Of a stretch of 64,000 nt of DNA, positions 50,801 to 58,081 are shown in pieces. The notes beneath the pieces are model-generated. The model searched no databases. It was not told the DNA's origin and saw only the letters and a program-made list of their open reading frames with translations. Origin of the DNA: an uncultured Clostridia bacterium (GTDB taxonomy: Bacteria; Bacillota; Clostridia; Oscillospirales; Oscillospiraceae). Position 1 is the first letter of the stretch. Each line of letters opens with the position of its first letter. The DNA lies in contig CAMVTO010000003.1 in NCBI GenBank assembly GCA_947170435.1, positions 62,001 to 126,000 on the forward strand, read 5' to 3'. The position numbers and the translations under genes are program-made.

Positions 50801-53299
50801 AACCCGGAGATCACGCTGCGCCCGCACCAAGTCAACGCCATCGCGCACATCCTCTACGGCGGCAACACGCTTCTTGCCCACGTCGTGGGCGCGGGCAAGA
50901 CCTTTGAAATGGTCGCCGCGGCGCAGGAAAACAAACGCCTCGGCCTCTGCCAAAAGTCCCTGTTTGTCGTTCCCAACCACTTGACGGAGCAATGGGCGGC
51001 AGAGTATTTGCAGCTCTATCCGAGCGCCAACATCCTTGTCGCCACGAAAAAGGACTTTGAAACCAAGAATCGCAAGCGTTTCTGCGGGCGCATCGCCACC
51101 GGCGACTATGACGCCATCATCATCGGTCATTCGCAGTTTGAGAAGATACCCATGTCGGCAGAACGGCAGCGTGCGCTGCTGGAGCAGCAGATGGACGAGA
51201 TCATGGCGGGCATCGCGGAACTGAAAGAGAACCACGGCGAACGGTTTTCCATCAAGCAGATGGAGCGCACGAAGAAATCTACCCAGCTAAAGCTCGACAA
51301 GCTGAACGACACCAGCCGAAAAGACGATGTGGTCACGTTTGAGGAGCTGGGCGTCGATAGGCTCTTTGTGGACGAGGCGCATTATTACAAAAATTTGGCG
51401 GCGTTTTCAAAAATGCGGAATGTCGGCGGCATCAGCCAGACCGAGGCGCAGAAGTCCAGCGACCTCTACATGAAATGCCGCTACCTCGACGAGCTGACGG
51501 GCGGGCGCGGCGTCGTGTTCGCCACGGGGACGCCGATCAGCAACAGTATGGTGGAGCTTTATACCATGCAGAAGTATCTCCAATACGGTACACTTGCCCG
51601 GAAAGGGCTGCTGCACTTCGACAGTTGGGCGTCCACGTTCGGGGAAACCGTGACCGCCATCGAGCTTGCCCCCGAAGGCAGCGGCTACCGTGCCAAGACA
51701 CGCTTCGCCAAGTTCTACAATCTGCCGGAGCTAATGTCGATGTTCAAGGAGGTCGCGGACATTCAGACGGCGGATATGCTCAAGCTCCCCGTGCCAAAAG
51801 CCAACTACCACAACATCGTGCTGAAACCGTCCGAGCATCAAAAGGAGATGGTCGCGGGGCTTTCCGAACGCGCCGAAAAGGTGAGAAATCGGGAAGTCGC
51901 GCCCGAAGTCGATAATATGCTCAAAATCACGAACGACGGGCGCAAGCTGGCGCTTGACCAGCGGCTCATGTCGGAGCTGCTGCCCGACAGCGACACCGGC
52001 AAGGTCGCCGCCTGCGCCAATGATGTGTTCGACACATGGCAGCGCACCGCGTCGGAGCGTTCGGCACAGATGATCTTCTGCGACCTCTCCACCCCGCACG
52101 GCGACGGACAGTTTAACGTCTACGACGACCTGCGGGACAAGCTGATTGCAAAGGGAATCCCCGCAGAGGAAATCGCGTACATCCACAACGCCAAGAGCGA
52201 GGCGCAGAAAAAGGAGCTGTTCGGCAAAGTCCGCAGCGGACAGATCCGCGTCCTGATCGGCTCCACGCAGAAGATGGGAGCCGGCACCAACGCGCAGCGC
52301 AAGCTGATCGCCCTCTACCATTTGGATTGCCCGTGGCGACCGGCGGACTTGCAGCAGCGCGAGGGGCGCATCATCCGGCAGGGCAATGAAAACGACGAGG
52401 TGGAGATCACCACCTACGTCACCGAAAACACCTTTGACAGCTATCTCTATCAGCTTGTCGAGGGCAAGCAGAAGTTTATCGGGCAGATCATGACGAGCAA
52501 ATCGCCCGTCCGCTCCGCCGAGGACATCGACGAAACGGCGCTTTCCTACGCCGAGATCAAGGCGCTCTGCACCGGCAACCCGCACATCAAGGAAAAGATG
52601 GACTTGGATATTGATGTGCAGCGGCTCAAGCTCCTGAAATCAAGCTATTTGAGCCAAAAGTACGCACTGGAGGATCAGATCGTCAAGAGCTTCCCGCAGC
52701 AGATCAGCGCACTGGAGCAGCGCATTGAGGGCTACACGGCGGATATGGCCCGCGTTGCCGAGAACACCCACCCCAACGACGACGGCTTTTCCCCGATGGT
52801 GGTGGAGGGCAAGACCTACACCGAGAAAAAAGCGGCAGGCTCCGCGATTTTGGAGGTCTGCCATAACATGACCAGCCCCGATCCTGTCCCTCTCGGACAG
52901 TACCGGGGCTTTGATATGGTGGTGAGCTTTGACAGTCTTGCCCGTGAATACCGTATCACGCTCAAAGGCGAGCTGCACCACGTCACCGGCCTCGGCACGG
53001 ACATCTACGGCAATATCCAGCGCCTTGACAATCTGCTTTCCGTGTTGGAGGAACGGCGTACCGCCTGCACCGAACAGCTTGAAAACGTAAAAGTGCAGCT
53101 TGATAGTGCTAAAGAGCAGGTAGCGCGCCCGTTCCCGCAGGAGGAGGAACTGAAAACCAAGTCCGCGAGGCTCGACGAGCTGAACATCATGCTGGATATG
53201 GACAAAAAGGACAATGAAGTGCTGGACGACGGCGAGATCAGCGAGGAGGACACCGAGCGCAACCAGCCGCAAAAGAAAGATCGTGGTATCGAACGGTAA
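44831..53299 (+). CDS. Giant polyvalent protein: ArdC-like, LPD25, MutS domain I, N6-methylase and SNF2 helicase
   Basis: 2,822 residues, GTG start with AGGAGGTG. Residues 1-270: ArdC/LtrC-like N terminus (YKYPFPEQLLIYGQRPDAT). Residues 283-402: low-complexity linker in the region dual-coding with tnpV. Residues 400-775: conserved helical part (IPYYYHDAEKNELLRTSD). About 775-840: LPD25-like (YRFSLGDTVYLGAQEYELLA). About 857-960: MutS domain I (LYQVGDFYEVLGEDARIAAE). About 1225-1600: methylase fold with motif I ILEPSCGVGNFLG at 1341 and NVPFG at 1407, instead of NPPY. Helicase: GAGKT at 2020, DEAHYY at 2181, REGRIIRQGN near 2510. A coiled-coil C terminus follows. The likely role is protecting or processing incoming element DNA; the exact activity is unknown. 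Confidence 0.9.
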   Translation: MPSKLQTIIDYAQKLTIDLAEQRGVWQSYLLTAARIYKYPFPEQLLIYGQRPDATACAPIELWNERMGRWVNRGAKGIALIDDSGERPRLKYVFDVSDTHPGNYRSLTPRLWRMGTQYQDAAAEALGNTFGSPEGEALSFADHIIAVSRIAAQDNLADYLDELRNVRTDSFLEELDDLNLETRFRRLLTNSVAFTVLTRCGINAGQFFENEDFDGLYEFNTFDTMTVLGTATSDVSRMMLLEIERTIKSIERQKFANREQSGYSASKEAEQQPAEKEKEVGDHDTNADVHDEGRLPVPRPDAPGADGGDAAGQVRPDAQEVPQAEPTGDVQPPAAVREADGAPHGDRPAGDRDGVLADGADGADRGRDGEHEGDGSDVVGTAHEQHPAESGGDRYEATDLQLSHHDFNAPSEIPYYYHDAEKNELLRTSDALKEHRAEIAAFFAVHEDSEERGNFVRSFFDNAFVEKILSNDQRAGYRAYADVLNLWRGDYLTREREDFVRWTQVANSIYGMMLLDQWLDPGEKLAPATHEQLSLIAEAAAGKDNAFALPQEAVDYILTAIGRYQKFRIYEYFLQKNPAADNIKFLKSTYGEGGHSDAIPGSGYWEDHGSKGITISNHYGEDKGEIVLSWKRVEKRIGELIAADRYLSRADKEAYPEYRREEEARAARRAISKEFDAIIDEYMKFVEGIGEQSKLVDRWYLVSCASAFSQGEKKMHARTAEGDFILPMMRQAMQTIIAEKTPFTERCEAMLTALDGDLAKPLEPTYEELNPPPPPKKEYRFSLGDTVYLGAQEYELLAFDEQEVRLYDVEYPLFNKVMPREEFDRKLSENPQNDHLLVVVEEQPAPSPAKEQKAPGGDLWQAYSSVKAEHSSAIVLYQVGDFYEVLGEDARIAAEALDITLTTRNVGLKERVPMCGIPVKWGQTSLNMLLERGHDVFVVDDAGGTYPLPSYHKDAPVASHPVGRIDYPDKDGKIEYTSEYTDEQQFVRDAEDDSRNGLAMNIVVYRDKEGRTIPTDFVERLASPPRSFTIADYEQERAETSLDRAKKLIDEYCEREFGAAGDYEDLTKVPIGHTTIGKEETVFQAYADLINCRIDRYLDGNLADRREYDCLEDMTNAELEELDFAELIFFTNEQLDAARTAASAPAPAPVDRSDEMLQQALLAAELSEQTGQNVFGFDEGSLQPVNAPLPAAPAEKEEAPTLAPPSPRKREKVSSFALHPEIPTAQRHEYRITDDQLGVGTPSERYERNVAAIRTLKRIEAEDRLATPEEQAVLAQYVGWGGLADCFDDRNSHFAELKALLTDEEYAAARESTLTAFYTPPTVIRAVYKALDNMGFQSGNILEPSCGVGNFLGMKPEKLADSKIYGVELDSISGRIARQLYQQSSIAVQGYEKTDIPDSFFDVALGNVPFGSFKVSDKRYDRHNFLIHDYFFARTLDKVRPGGIIAFITSKGTMDKESIGVRKYIAQRADLLGAIRLPNTTFKGTAGTEVTSDIIFLQKRDTLMDIMPDWVHLGKDENGLTMNQYFIDHPEMILGEMREVSGPYGPETACLPYNDRDLDTLLSEAIQNINGDIGEYAVEELAEDEEDRSIPADPSVRNFSFCLVDGKIYYRQDSRMVPMDVSATAESRIKGLVGIRDCVRTLIEYQTEDYPDSMIAAEQQKLNRLYDAFVKHYGRINSRANNSAFNSDSAYFLLSSLEVLDDEGNFVRKADMFSKRTIKQRVVVTSVDTASEALALSLAEKARIDMEYMSELTGKSEEEIFSDLKGVIFLNPMHTGEDSANPKYLTADEYLSGNVREKLQWAKRSAELYPDDYAPNVQALEAVQPADLTAAEISVRLGATWLPTDVVEQFIYELFSTPRYAQWKIKVHYSQYTGDWNVENKNYDRGNVKALSTYGTTRINGYKIVEETLNLRTVRIFDYLIEPDGKRTPVLNKKETAIAQGKQELIKQAFQEWIWADQPRRERLCKLYNEKFNSTRPREYDGSHLNFVGINPEITLRPHQVNAIAHILYGGNTLLAHVVGAGKTFEMVAAAQENKRLGLCQKSLFVVPNHLTEQWAAEYLQLYPSANILVATKKDFETKNRKRFCGRIATGDYDAIIIGHSQFEKIPMSAERQRALLEQQMDEIMAGIAELKENHGERFSIKQMERTKKSTQLKLDKLNDTSRKDDVVTFEELGVDRLFVDEAHYYKNLAAFSKMRNVGGISQTEAQKSSDLYMKCRYLDELTGGRGVVFATGTPISNSMVELYTMQKYLQYGTLARKGLLHFDSWASTFGETVTAIELAPEGSGYRAKTRFAKFYNLPELMSMFKEVADIQTADMLKLPVPKANYHNIVLKPSEHQKEMVAGLSERAEKVRNREVAPEVDNMLKITNDGRKLALDQRLMSELLPDSDTGKVAACANDVFDTWQRTASERSAQMIFCDLSTPHGDGQFNVYDDLRDKLIAKGIPAEEIAYIHNAKSEAQKKELFGKVRSGQIRVLIGSTQKMGAGTNAQRKLIALYHLDCPWRPADLQQREGRIIRQGNENDEVEITTYVTENTFDSYLYQLVEGKQKFIGQIMTSKSPVRSAEDIDETALSYAEIKALCTGNPHIKEKMDLDIDVQRLKLLKSSYLSQKYALEDQIVKSFPQQISALEQRIEGYTADMARVAENTHPNDDGFSPMVVEGKTYTEKKAAGSAILEVCHNMTSPDPVPLGQYRGFDMVVSFDSLAREYRITLKGELHHVTGLGTDIYGNIQRLDNLLSVLEERRTACTEQLENVKVQLDSAKEQVARPFPQEEELKTKSARLDELNIMLDMDKKDNEVLDDGEISEEDTERNQPQKKDRGIER
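45678..46037 (+). CDS. tnpV: TnpV, nested in the +1 frame of the giant gene
   Basis: A 119-residue protein (MTQTLTYTMKGDYQYPDLTL, then LGKYGLMHKKYLKQSRPATY and MNNIRQRAEEIATRQLIYN) of the TnpV family first named from Tn4451-type elements. It has its own start with AAAAGGAGGTAGGCGATC directly upstream and a proper TAA. The same bases encode residues 283-402 of the surrounding giant protein, whose sequence there is Gly/Ala/Asp/Pro/Arg-rich, consistent with it being a by-product frame. TnpV function is unknown. Confidence 0.85.
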   Translation: MTQTLTYTMKGDYQYPDLTLPEQTEEMPLGKYGLMHKKYLKQSRPATYNRLLLSGKLTAHLTEIDRQATEMVSSLTAQMAQTEGVTESMKATDQMLWVQHMNNIRQRAEEIATRQLIYN

Positions 53300-53316
53300 A
53301 GGAGGTTTTGAACGCT

Positions 53317-53724
53317 ATGGGATACCAAGAGAGTTTAGTTTTTGTGCAGCCCCAATGGAATTTCAAGAAGCTGATCCGCGCCTATGAGCGCGCCGAGCAG
53401 GATGGCTATTACGCCGTCGCCGGCGCGGAGCCGCGGTCGGTGGTGGTGCTGAAACAACCCATCGGAGAGCTGCCCGCGGGCGCGAGGCTGCTATGGGTAT
53501 GCGGCGACCGCAGCTTTCACACAATCGCCGGCGTATTTGGCGGGCATTTGAGCTGCCGCGGGAGAGTGCGGTTCATACCCACGGAGGAGGTGCTGGACGC
53601 CCCCAACAGCAAATACCTCGACGGCATTGACCTCGACAGCCCCTGCCCCAGCGAAAATGAGTACATGAGGCGCTTCAGCGCCGCCAACTACGCCCACCGT
53701 CTCCGCGCGGGGCTGGCGAGATAG
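53317..53724 (+). CDS. Small accessory protein, function unknown
   Basis: 135 residues, AAGGAGG 9 bp upstream of the ATG. It has a compact segment (YQESLVFVQPQWNFKKLIRA, then YYAVAGAEPRSVVVLKQPIG) and ends YAHRLRAGLAR. No named domain is recognised. It follows the giant gene by 17 bp and would be co-transcribed with it; the next gene has its own promoter. Confidence 0.6.
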   Translation: MGYQESLVFVQPQWNFKKLIRAYERAEQDGYYAVAGAEPRSVVVLKQPIGELPAGARLLWVCGDRSFHTIAGVFGGHLSCRGRVRFIPTEEVLDAPNSKYLDGIDLDSPCPSENEYMRRFSAANYAHRLRAGLAR

Positions 53725-53740
53725 TCGATGGATTTCCCTG

Positions 53741-53769
53741 CTGACAGATGCACGACGATGTGTTATACT
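53741..53769 (+). promoter_or_regulatory. Near-consensus promoter of the BRO-N gene
   Basis: CTGACA (53741-53746), 17 bp, TATACT (53764-53769), with TTGGAGGGTGAG before the ATG at 53787. Confidence 0.8.
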
Positions 53770-53786
53770 CTTGGAGGGTGAGGAAT

Positions 53787-54650
53787 ATGAGCGAAGAAAA
53801 CAATATTCAGCTATATGAAAATCAGCCAATTCGCACTGCATGGGATGCTGAAAACGAAGAATGGCTATTCTCCATTGTGGATGTCGTGGGTATTCTTTCC
53901 GAGAGCAAAGACCCTGCGGCATATTGGAGAAAGCTGAAGCAGCGATTAAAAGAAGAAGGAAATGAAACCGTGACAAATTGTCACGGTTTGAAAATGAGAG
54001 CCGCTGACGGGAAACGACGCATGACCGATGTTGCGACGACCGAGCAGCTTTTCCGCATCATTCAATCAGTCCCCTCCCCCAAGGCCGAGCCGTTCAAGCT
54101 CTGGCTTGCACAGGTGGGCCGTGAACGCATTGAGGAAACCATTGACCCGGAGCAGGCCATCGACCGGGCGCTGGAAACCTATCTGAAAAAGGGATACGAT
54201 CCCGATTGGGTACATCAAAGGCTGCTTTCCATCCGTATCCGCAATGAACTGACCGACGAATGGAAAAAGCGCGGCGTGGAGCAGGGCAAAGAATTTGCCA
54301 TCCTCACGGATGAGATCACTCGATCATGGTCTGGCATGACGACGCGGCAGTATAAGGATTTGAAGCGGCTCACAAAGGAAAACCTGCGCGACAACATGAG
54401 CGATACCGAGCTTGTTTTGACGATGCTTGCCGAAGCGTCCACGCGGGACATCTCCCGCGCAGAAAAGCCGGCAGCATTTGCGGAAAGCAAGCGTGTCGCG
54501 CGGCGCGGTGGAAACGTCGCAAAGGTCGCCCGCGAAGCTCTGGAAGCGGAAACGGGACAGCCGGTGATTACTTCGCAAAACGCGGCGCAGCTCAACGCGG
54601 TCGTGACCGAACTGATTGAGGCGGTTGCCTTGGACGATGAGGAAAAATAA
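53787..54650 (+). CDS. BRO-N-domain protein (phage antirepressor-like)
   Basis: 287 residues. Residues 5-110 are a BRO-N domain (IRTAWDAENEEWLFSIVDVV, ILSESKDPAAYWRKLKQRL and MTDVATTEQLFRIIQSVPSP), found in phage antirepressors and DinD-like proteins. The C-terminal half is helical and charged (WSGMTTRQYKDLKRLTKENL). It has its own strong promoter and terminator, and a lower-GC start, in a stretch where all neighbours are packed. It therefore looks like an independently acquired cassette. The start at 53787 has a better ribosome site than an earlier in-frame ATG at 53748. Confidence 0.83.
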   Translation: MSEENNIQLYENQPIRTAWDAENEEWLFSIVDVVGILSESKDPAAYWRKLKQRLKEEGNETVTNCHGLKMRAADGKRRMTDVATTEQLFRIIQSVPSPKAEPFKLWLAQVGRERIEETIDPEQAIDRALETYLKKGYDPDWVHQRLLSIRIRNELTDEWKKRGVEQGKEFAILTDEITRSWSGMTTRQYKDLKRLTKENLRDNMSDTELVLTMLAEASTRDISRAEKPAAFAESKRVARRGGNVAKVAREALEAETGQPVITSQNAAQLNAVVTELIEAVALDDEEK

Positions 54651-54664
54651 ACGAATACCGGATG

Positions 54665-54694
54665 AAGCGCGGACAGAAATGCCCGCGCTTTTTT
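54665..54694 (+). terminator. Terminator after the BRO-N gene
   Basis: AAGCGCGG (54665-54672)/CCGCGCTT (54683-54690) with a 10-base loop and a T-run to 54694. Confidence 0.85.
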
Positions 54695-54715
54695 CATGCC
54701 CAGAGGAGGTGATCC

Positions 54716-55672
54716 ATGCCATACTACGCAAAAGAGGAAATCGCCCGCGCCCGCGAGGTTGACCTGCTGACCTACCTGCAACGCTGCGAGCCGAATGAGC
54801 TTGTCCACGTCGGCGGCAACGTCTATTCCACCCGCACCCATGACTCGCTGAAAATCTCCAACGGTATGTGGTGCTGGTGGTCGCGCGGAATCGGCGGTAA
54901 GACCGCGCTGGACTATCTCATAAAGGTCTGCAACATGACCTTGCCCGATGCCATCAACGCCATCGCGGGCGCGCCTCGCAGCAGCGCCCCGGCCTACGCG
55001 CAAATGCCGCAGCCGCCCCCCGCTTTTGAACTGCCGCCGAAACACGCCGACAACCGGCGTGTTTTTTCATACCTGCAAAGCCGCGGCATCGACCCGGAGA
55101 TCATCAACCATTGCATCAAAAGCAGACAGCTCTACGAGGACGCCGAGCATCACAACTGCGTGTTCGTCGGTTTTGAGGGTGACACGCCGCGCTATGGTGC
55201 GCTGCGCGGGACGCTCTCGCAATCGACCTTCGTGGGCGACGTTCCGGGCAGCGATAAACGCTTTTCATTCGCTGTGCCGGTCAAGGCGGGCAGCAACAGC
55301 GCCCTGTGCGTCTTTGAGTGCGCCATCGACGCGCTCTCCTATCTCACGCTGCTGAAAATGCAGGGGCGGGACTGGCACAAAGCCAACTGCCTGTCCCTCG
55401 CCGGCGTCTACCAGCCCAAGCATGGCGGCGAGATGAAATTTCCGCTTGCCCTCGGACAGTACCTTGCGGACAACCGGCAGATCCAGAAAATCATTCTCTG
55501 TCTGGACGACGACGAGCCGGGGCGCATCGCTGCGCGGGCAATCCGTTCTCAGCTGGGCGCATACGAGGTGGTGGACAACCCGCCCCGGCGAGGCAAGGAC
55601 TACAATGAGCTGCTGCAACTGACAAAGGGCATCGCCGGACGTGTGAAAACGCGCGGCGGCGACGCACGATGA
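54716..55672 (+). CDS. DUF3991 and TOPRIM-domain protein (primase-like)
   Basis: 318 residues. The N terminus carries a short CHC2/DUF3991-like region (HVGGNVYSTRTHDSLKISNG and WWSRGIGGKTALDYLIKV), followed by a TOPRIM fold with VFECAIDALSYLTLLK (catalytic Glu) and IILCLDDDEPGRIAARAI (DxD). This resembles the primase-like TOPRIM proteins of mobile elements, thought to assist DNA replication after transfer. GGAGGTG is just upstream of the ATG. A 144-bp non-coding stretch follows before mobC. Confidence 0.85.
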   Translation: MPYYAKEEIARAREVDLLTYLQRCEPNELVHVGGNVYSTRTHDSLKISNGMWCWWSRGIGGKTALDYLIKVCNMTLPDAINAIAGAPRSSAPAYAQMPQPPPAFELPPKHADNRRVFSYLQSRGIDPEIINHCIKSRQLYEDAEHHNCVFVGFEGDTPRYGALRGTLSQSTFVGDVPGSDKRFSFAVPVKAGSNSALCVFECAIDALSYLTLLKMQGRDWHKANCLSLAGVYQPKHGGEMKFPLALGQYLADNRQIQKIILCLDDDEPGRIAARAIRSQLGAYEVVDNPPRRGKDYNELLQLTKGIAGRVKTRGGDAR

Positions 55673-55689
55673 TTCTTTTTCGGACGGTG

Positions 55690-55805
55690 GTGGATTGCAG
55701 CGCAGCCTTCGGCTGCGTTGCAGTCGCAAGCATAGCATTTGGCCGTCCAAATGCGCTTGTTAGGTGGGCAAGCCCCCCCTAAAACCCCCGTGCTGCGCTG
55801 AAAGG
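55690..55805 (+). other. Candidate oriT region between the TOPRIM gene and mobC
   Basis: A 144-bp gap in an otherwise packed gene row holds two hairpins: GCAGCGCAGCC/GGCTGCGTTGC with TTC loop near 55695-55722, and GCATTTGG/CCAAATGC near 55737-55758. A conspicuous C-tract (AAGCCCCCCCTAAAACCCCC) follows. It is immediately upstream of mobC and the relaxase gene, the usual position of oriT. The nic site was not identified. Confidence 0.55.
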
Positions 55806-55816
55806 AGGAAACCAAT

Positions 55817-56122
55817 TTGAGAAAACGTCCCATCAAAATATCGCTCCGTTTGAACGAGCAGGAGCATGAGCATCTAAAGCAGCAGGCCGCGCTCTCCGGC
55901 TTTCCGATGGAGCAGTTTCTCCGTAGCTTGATTGCCAACGAGAAGATGCGCCCGCGCCCGCCCAACGAGTACGCCGAGATACGCCGCCAGCTCGCCGCCA
56001 TCGGCAACAACATCAACCAGATCGCTCGCGCCGTCAACGCCCGCGGCTTTGCCAGCAAGGAGGACATCGAAGCGGTAACGGAGGCGAAACGGGAGATATG
56101 GGAAATCGCGGAGCGGCTCTGA
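55817..56122 (+). CDS. mobC: MobC-type relaxosome accessory protein
   Basis: 101 residues, TTG start with AAAGGAGGAAACCAAT upstream. Ribbon-helix-helix N terminus (KISLRLNEQEHEHLKQQAAL) and the MobC tail INQIARAVNARG. It binds oriT and recruits the relaxase. It is followed 1 bp later by the relaxase gene. Confidence 0.9.
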   Translation: MRKRPIKISLRLNEQEHEHLKQQAALSGFPMEQFLRSLIANEKMRPRPPNEYAEIRRQLAAIGNNINQIARAVNARGFASKEDIEAVTEAKREIWEIAERL

Positions 56123-56123
56123 T

Positions 56124-57482
56124 ATGGCATATACAAAAATCTTTGCCATTCGCCGCAGGTTGGACGACCGCGTGAAATATGCCATCGACGGAGAGAAAAC
56201 CGAACTGGACGCGGGTATCGCCTACGCCGTCAACCCGGAGAAAACAAAGCAGGTGCGATTTGTAAAGGGGCTGAACTGTAACGATGATAACGCCTTTGAC
56301 GCCATGCGCGCCGTCAAGCGCAAATTCAAAAAGACGGGCGGCGTTCTCGGCTATCACATCATCCAGTCCTTTGCGCCGGGAGAGGTTACGCCAGAGCAGG
56401 CGCATGAGATCGGCATTGAGTTTGCGCGGCGTATGTTCGGAAACGATTATCAAGTCGTCATCGGAACACACCTCGACAAAGCCCATCCGCATAACCACAT
56501 CGTCGTCAACTCGGTTTCATGCAGCGACGGTCACAAGTATCATTCCAGCCCGGAGAGCTACTTCAAAGAGATTCGCGCCACGTCGGACGAGCTATGCCGG
56601 GAAAACGGCCTGTCCGTCATCGACCCGCAGGGCAAGGGCAAGCACTACGGCGAATGGAAAGCCGAGCAGGACGGCAAGCCCACGATCCGCGGCATGATCC
56701 GTGCCGACATGGACGCCATCATTGCCGAGGCGTACACGCTCGACACCTTTTTCATGCTGTTGGAACGAAAGGGCTACGCCGTCCAGCGCCGCGGCCCGCA
56801 CCGTAAATACACGACCGTCCAGCCCAAAGGCGCAAAGCGGGCGATCCGTTTGGCAAGCCTCGGTGACGAGTACACCGAGGAGGGCATCAAACAACGGCTC
56901 GCGCAACAGCGTCAAAACAACCTGTATCATGTTCCCGCACGCCACACGCCGAAAAAGCGCGTGAAGCGTTATAGAGTGCGGGGACTCTTTTTTTATGCGC
57001 GACAGCCCAAGATCACGGGCTTTCACGCGCTCTATCTCCGATACCTCTACCTGCTGCGGCGCACGAGGCGGCGCAAGCAGCCCTACCGCGCCCCGTTTCC
57101 GCTGCGTCAGGAGGCGGCGAAGTTTGAACGCTATCAAGCACAGTTCAAGTATCTGCTGGAGCAGAACATCAAGACCGCCGACGAGCTGGAGCAGAGGATC
57201 GCCGCGCTGGAGGGAGAGATCGCAGCGCTGACAGAGCAGCGTAAACCACTTTATCAACAACGGAAGGAGGAAACCGATGAAGAAGCGAAAGAGCAGATTT
57301 CCGCGGAGATCGACCGGCATACCGCCGCCCTGCGGGAAAAACGCCGGGAGCTTGCCCTATGCCGCCGGATACAAGCCGATATACCGCAGGTGTCCGCGCA
57401 GCTCCGGCAAGCGCGCGAAGATCAATCCGAAACTGTAACGAAGGAGGAAAAACAACATGAGTACCAACGGCGAAACCGCTGA
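56124..57482 (+). CDS. MOB-family relaxase
   Basis: 452 residues. The N-terminal 240 residues are the relaxase domain: YTKIFAIRRR with the candidate catalytic Tyr at position 3, LGYHIIQSFAPGEVTPEQAHEIG and the three-His metal site HLDKAHPHNHIVVNS (His116, His121/123/125). This is a MOBP-type (VirD2-like) arrangement. A basic region and a coiled coil follow (residues 350-450). It nicks oriT and pilots the DNA strand. It overlaps the pcfB gene by 26 bp. Confidence 0.93.
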   Translation: MAYTKIFAIRRRLDDRVKYAIDGEKTELDAGIAYAVNPEKTKQVRFVKGLNCNDDNAFDAMRAVKRKFKKTGGVLGYHIIQSFAPGEVTPEQAHEIGIEFARRMFGNDYQVVIGTHLDKAHPHNHIVVNSVSCSDGHKYHSSPESYFKEIRATSDELCRENGLSVIDPQGKGKHYGEWKAEQDGKPTIRGMIRADMDAIIAEAYTLDTFFMLLERKGYAVQRRGPHRKYTTVQPKGAKRAIRLASLGDEYTEEGIKQRLAQQRQNNLYHVPARHTPKKRVKRYRVRGLFFYARQPKITGFHALYLRYLYLLRRTRRRKQPYRAPFPLRQEAAKFERYQAQFKYLLEQNIKTADELEQRIAALEGEIAALTEQRKPLYQQRKEETDEEAKEQISAEIDRHTAALREKRRELALCRRIQADIPQVSAQLRQAREDQSETVTKEEKQHEYQRRNR

Positions 57483-58068
57483 CCTGATGGTGCGCGAGGG
57501 CATCCAGATCACCGAAAGCGCGGTCAAACTGGCAGGGCTGGGCGCGAAGAACCTTGCCGCGCTCCTGATCGCCGTCGCCAACGACAACCAAAAGCTCGCC
57601 GGCAAGACCACCTTGAAGCGGCTCATTCAAGACGGCGACGAGCTGACCATCTTCTCCGTCAAAAAGGAGGATTTGGACGGCTTCCGCATGGAGGCCAAGA
57701 GCTACGGCGTTCTGTACTGCCCCATCATCAACAAGATGGAGAACACCGGCACCGTGGAGATCATGGCAAAGGCAAAGGACGCCAAGCAGCTTAACCGCAT
57801 TTTTGAGCGCATGGGCTATCCTGCGCCGGTCAAGGAAGACGATGCCGCAAAAAAAGCCAACGCCCGCGCTCCGTCCGCGAGCAGCTCCAAGGAGCGCGGG
57901 AATGGTGCGAGAGCATTTACGGAGCAGGCTACGGCAGCGACGAATGAGAAACCGTCCGTCAAGGCAAGGCTCGCAGCCTACAAAGCGGCAGCGGACGCAG
58001 CGGCGAAAGCTGCCCCCGCAAAAGAGGCGGTCAAGGAAGCCGCTCAGAAATCAACACCCGAACGATAA
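57457..58068 (+). CDS. pcfB: PcfB-family (DUF3801) conjugation protein
   Basis: 203 residues. The N-terminal 130 residues match PcfB (DUF3801): MVREGIQITESAVKLAGLGA, LKRLIQDGDELTIFSVKKED, then YGVLYCPIINK. The C terminus is Ala/Lys-rich. PcfB is a relaxosome-coupling protein accessory in pCF10-like systems. It overlaps the relaxase by 26 bp, indicating coupling. Confidence 0.85.
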   Translation: MSTNGETADLMVREGIQITESAVKLAGLGAKNLAALLIAVANDNQKLAGKTTLKRLIQDGDELTIFSVKKEDLDGFRMEAKSYGVLYCPIINKMENTGTVEIMAKAKDAKQLNRIFERMGYPAPVKEDDAAKKANARAPSASSSKERGNGARAFTEQATAATNEKPSVKARLAAYKAAADAAAKAAPAKEAVKEAAQKSTPER

Positions 58069-58081
58069 GGAGGAGAACAAG

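Noticed and set aside
49514..51235. Minus-strand frame of 573 codons in the giant gene
   Set aside because: Antisense shadow of the methylase-helicase part; no ribosome site and no domain.
57803..58081. N-terminal extension of the ArdC-like gene
   Set aside because: It overlaps pcfB in another frame with Arg/Lys-rich translation; the ATG at 58082 has AAGGAGGAG upstream.
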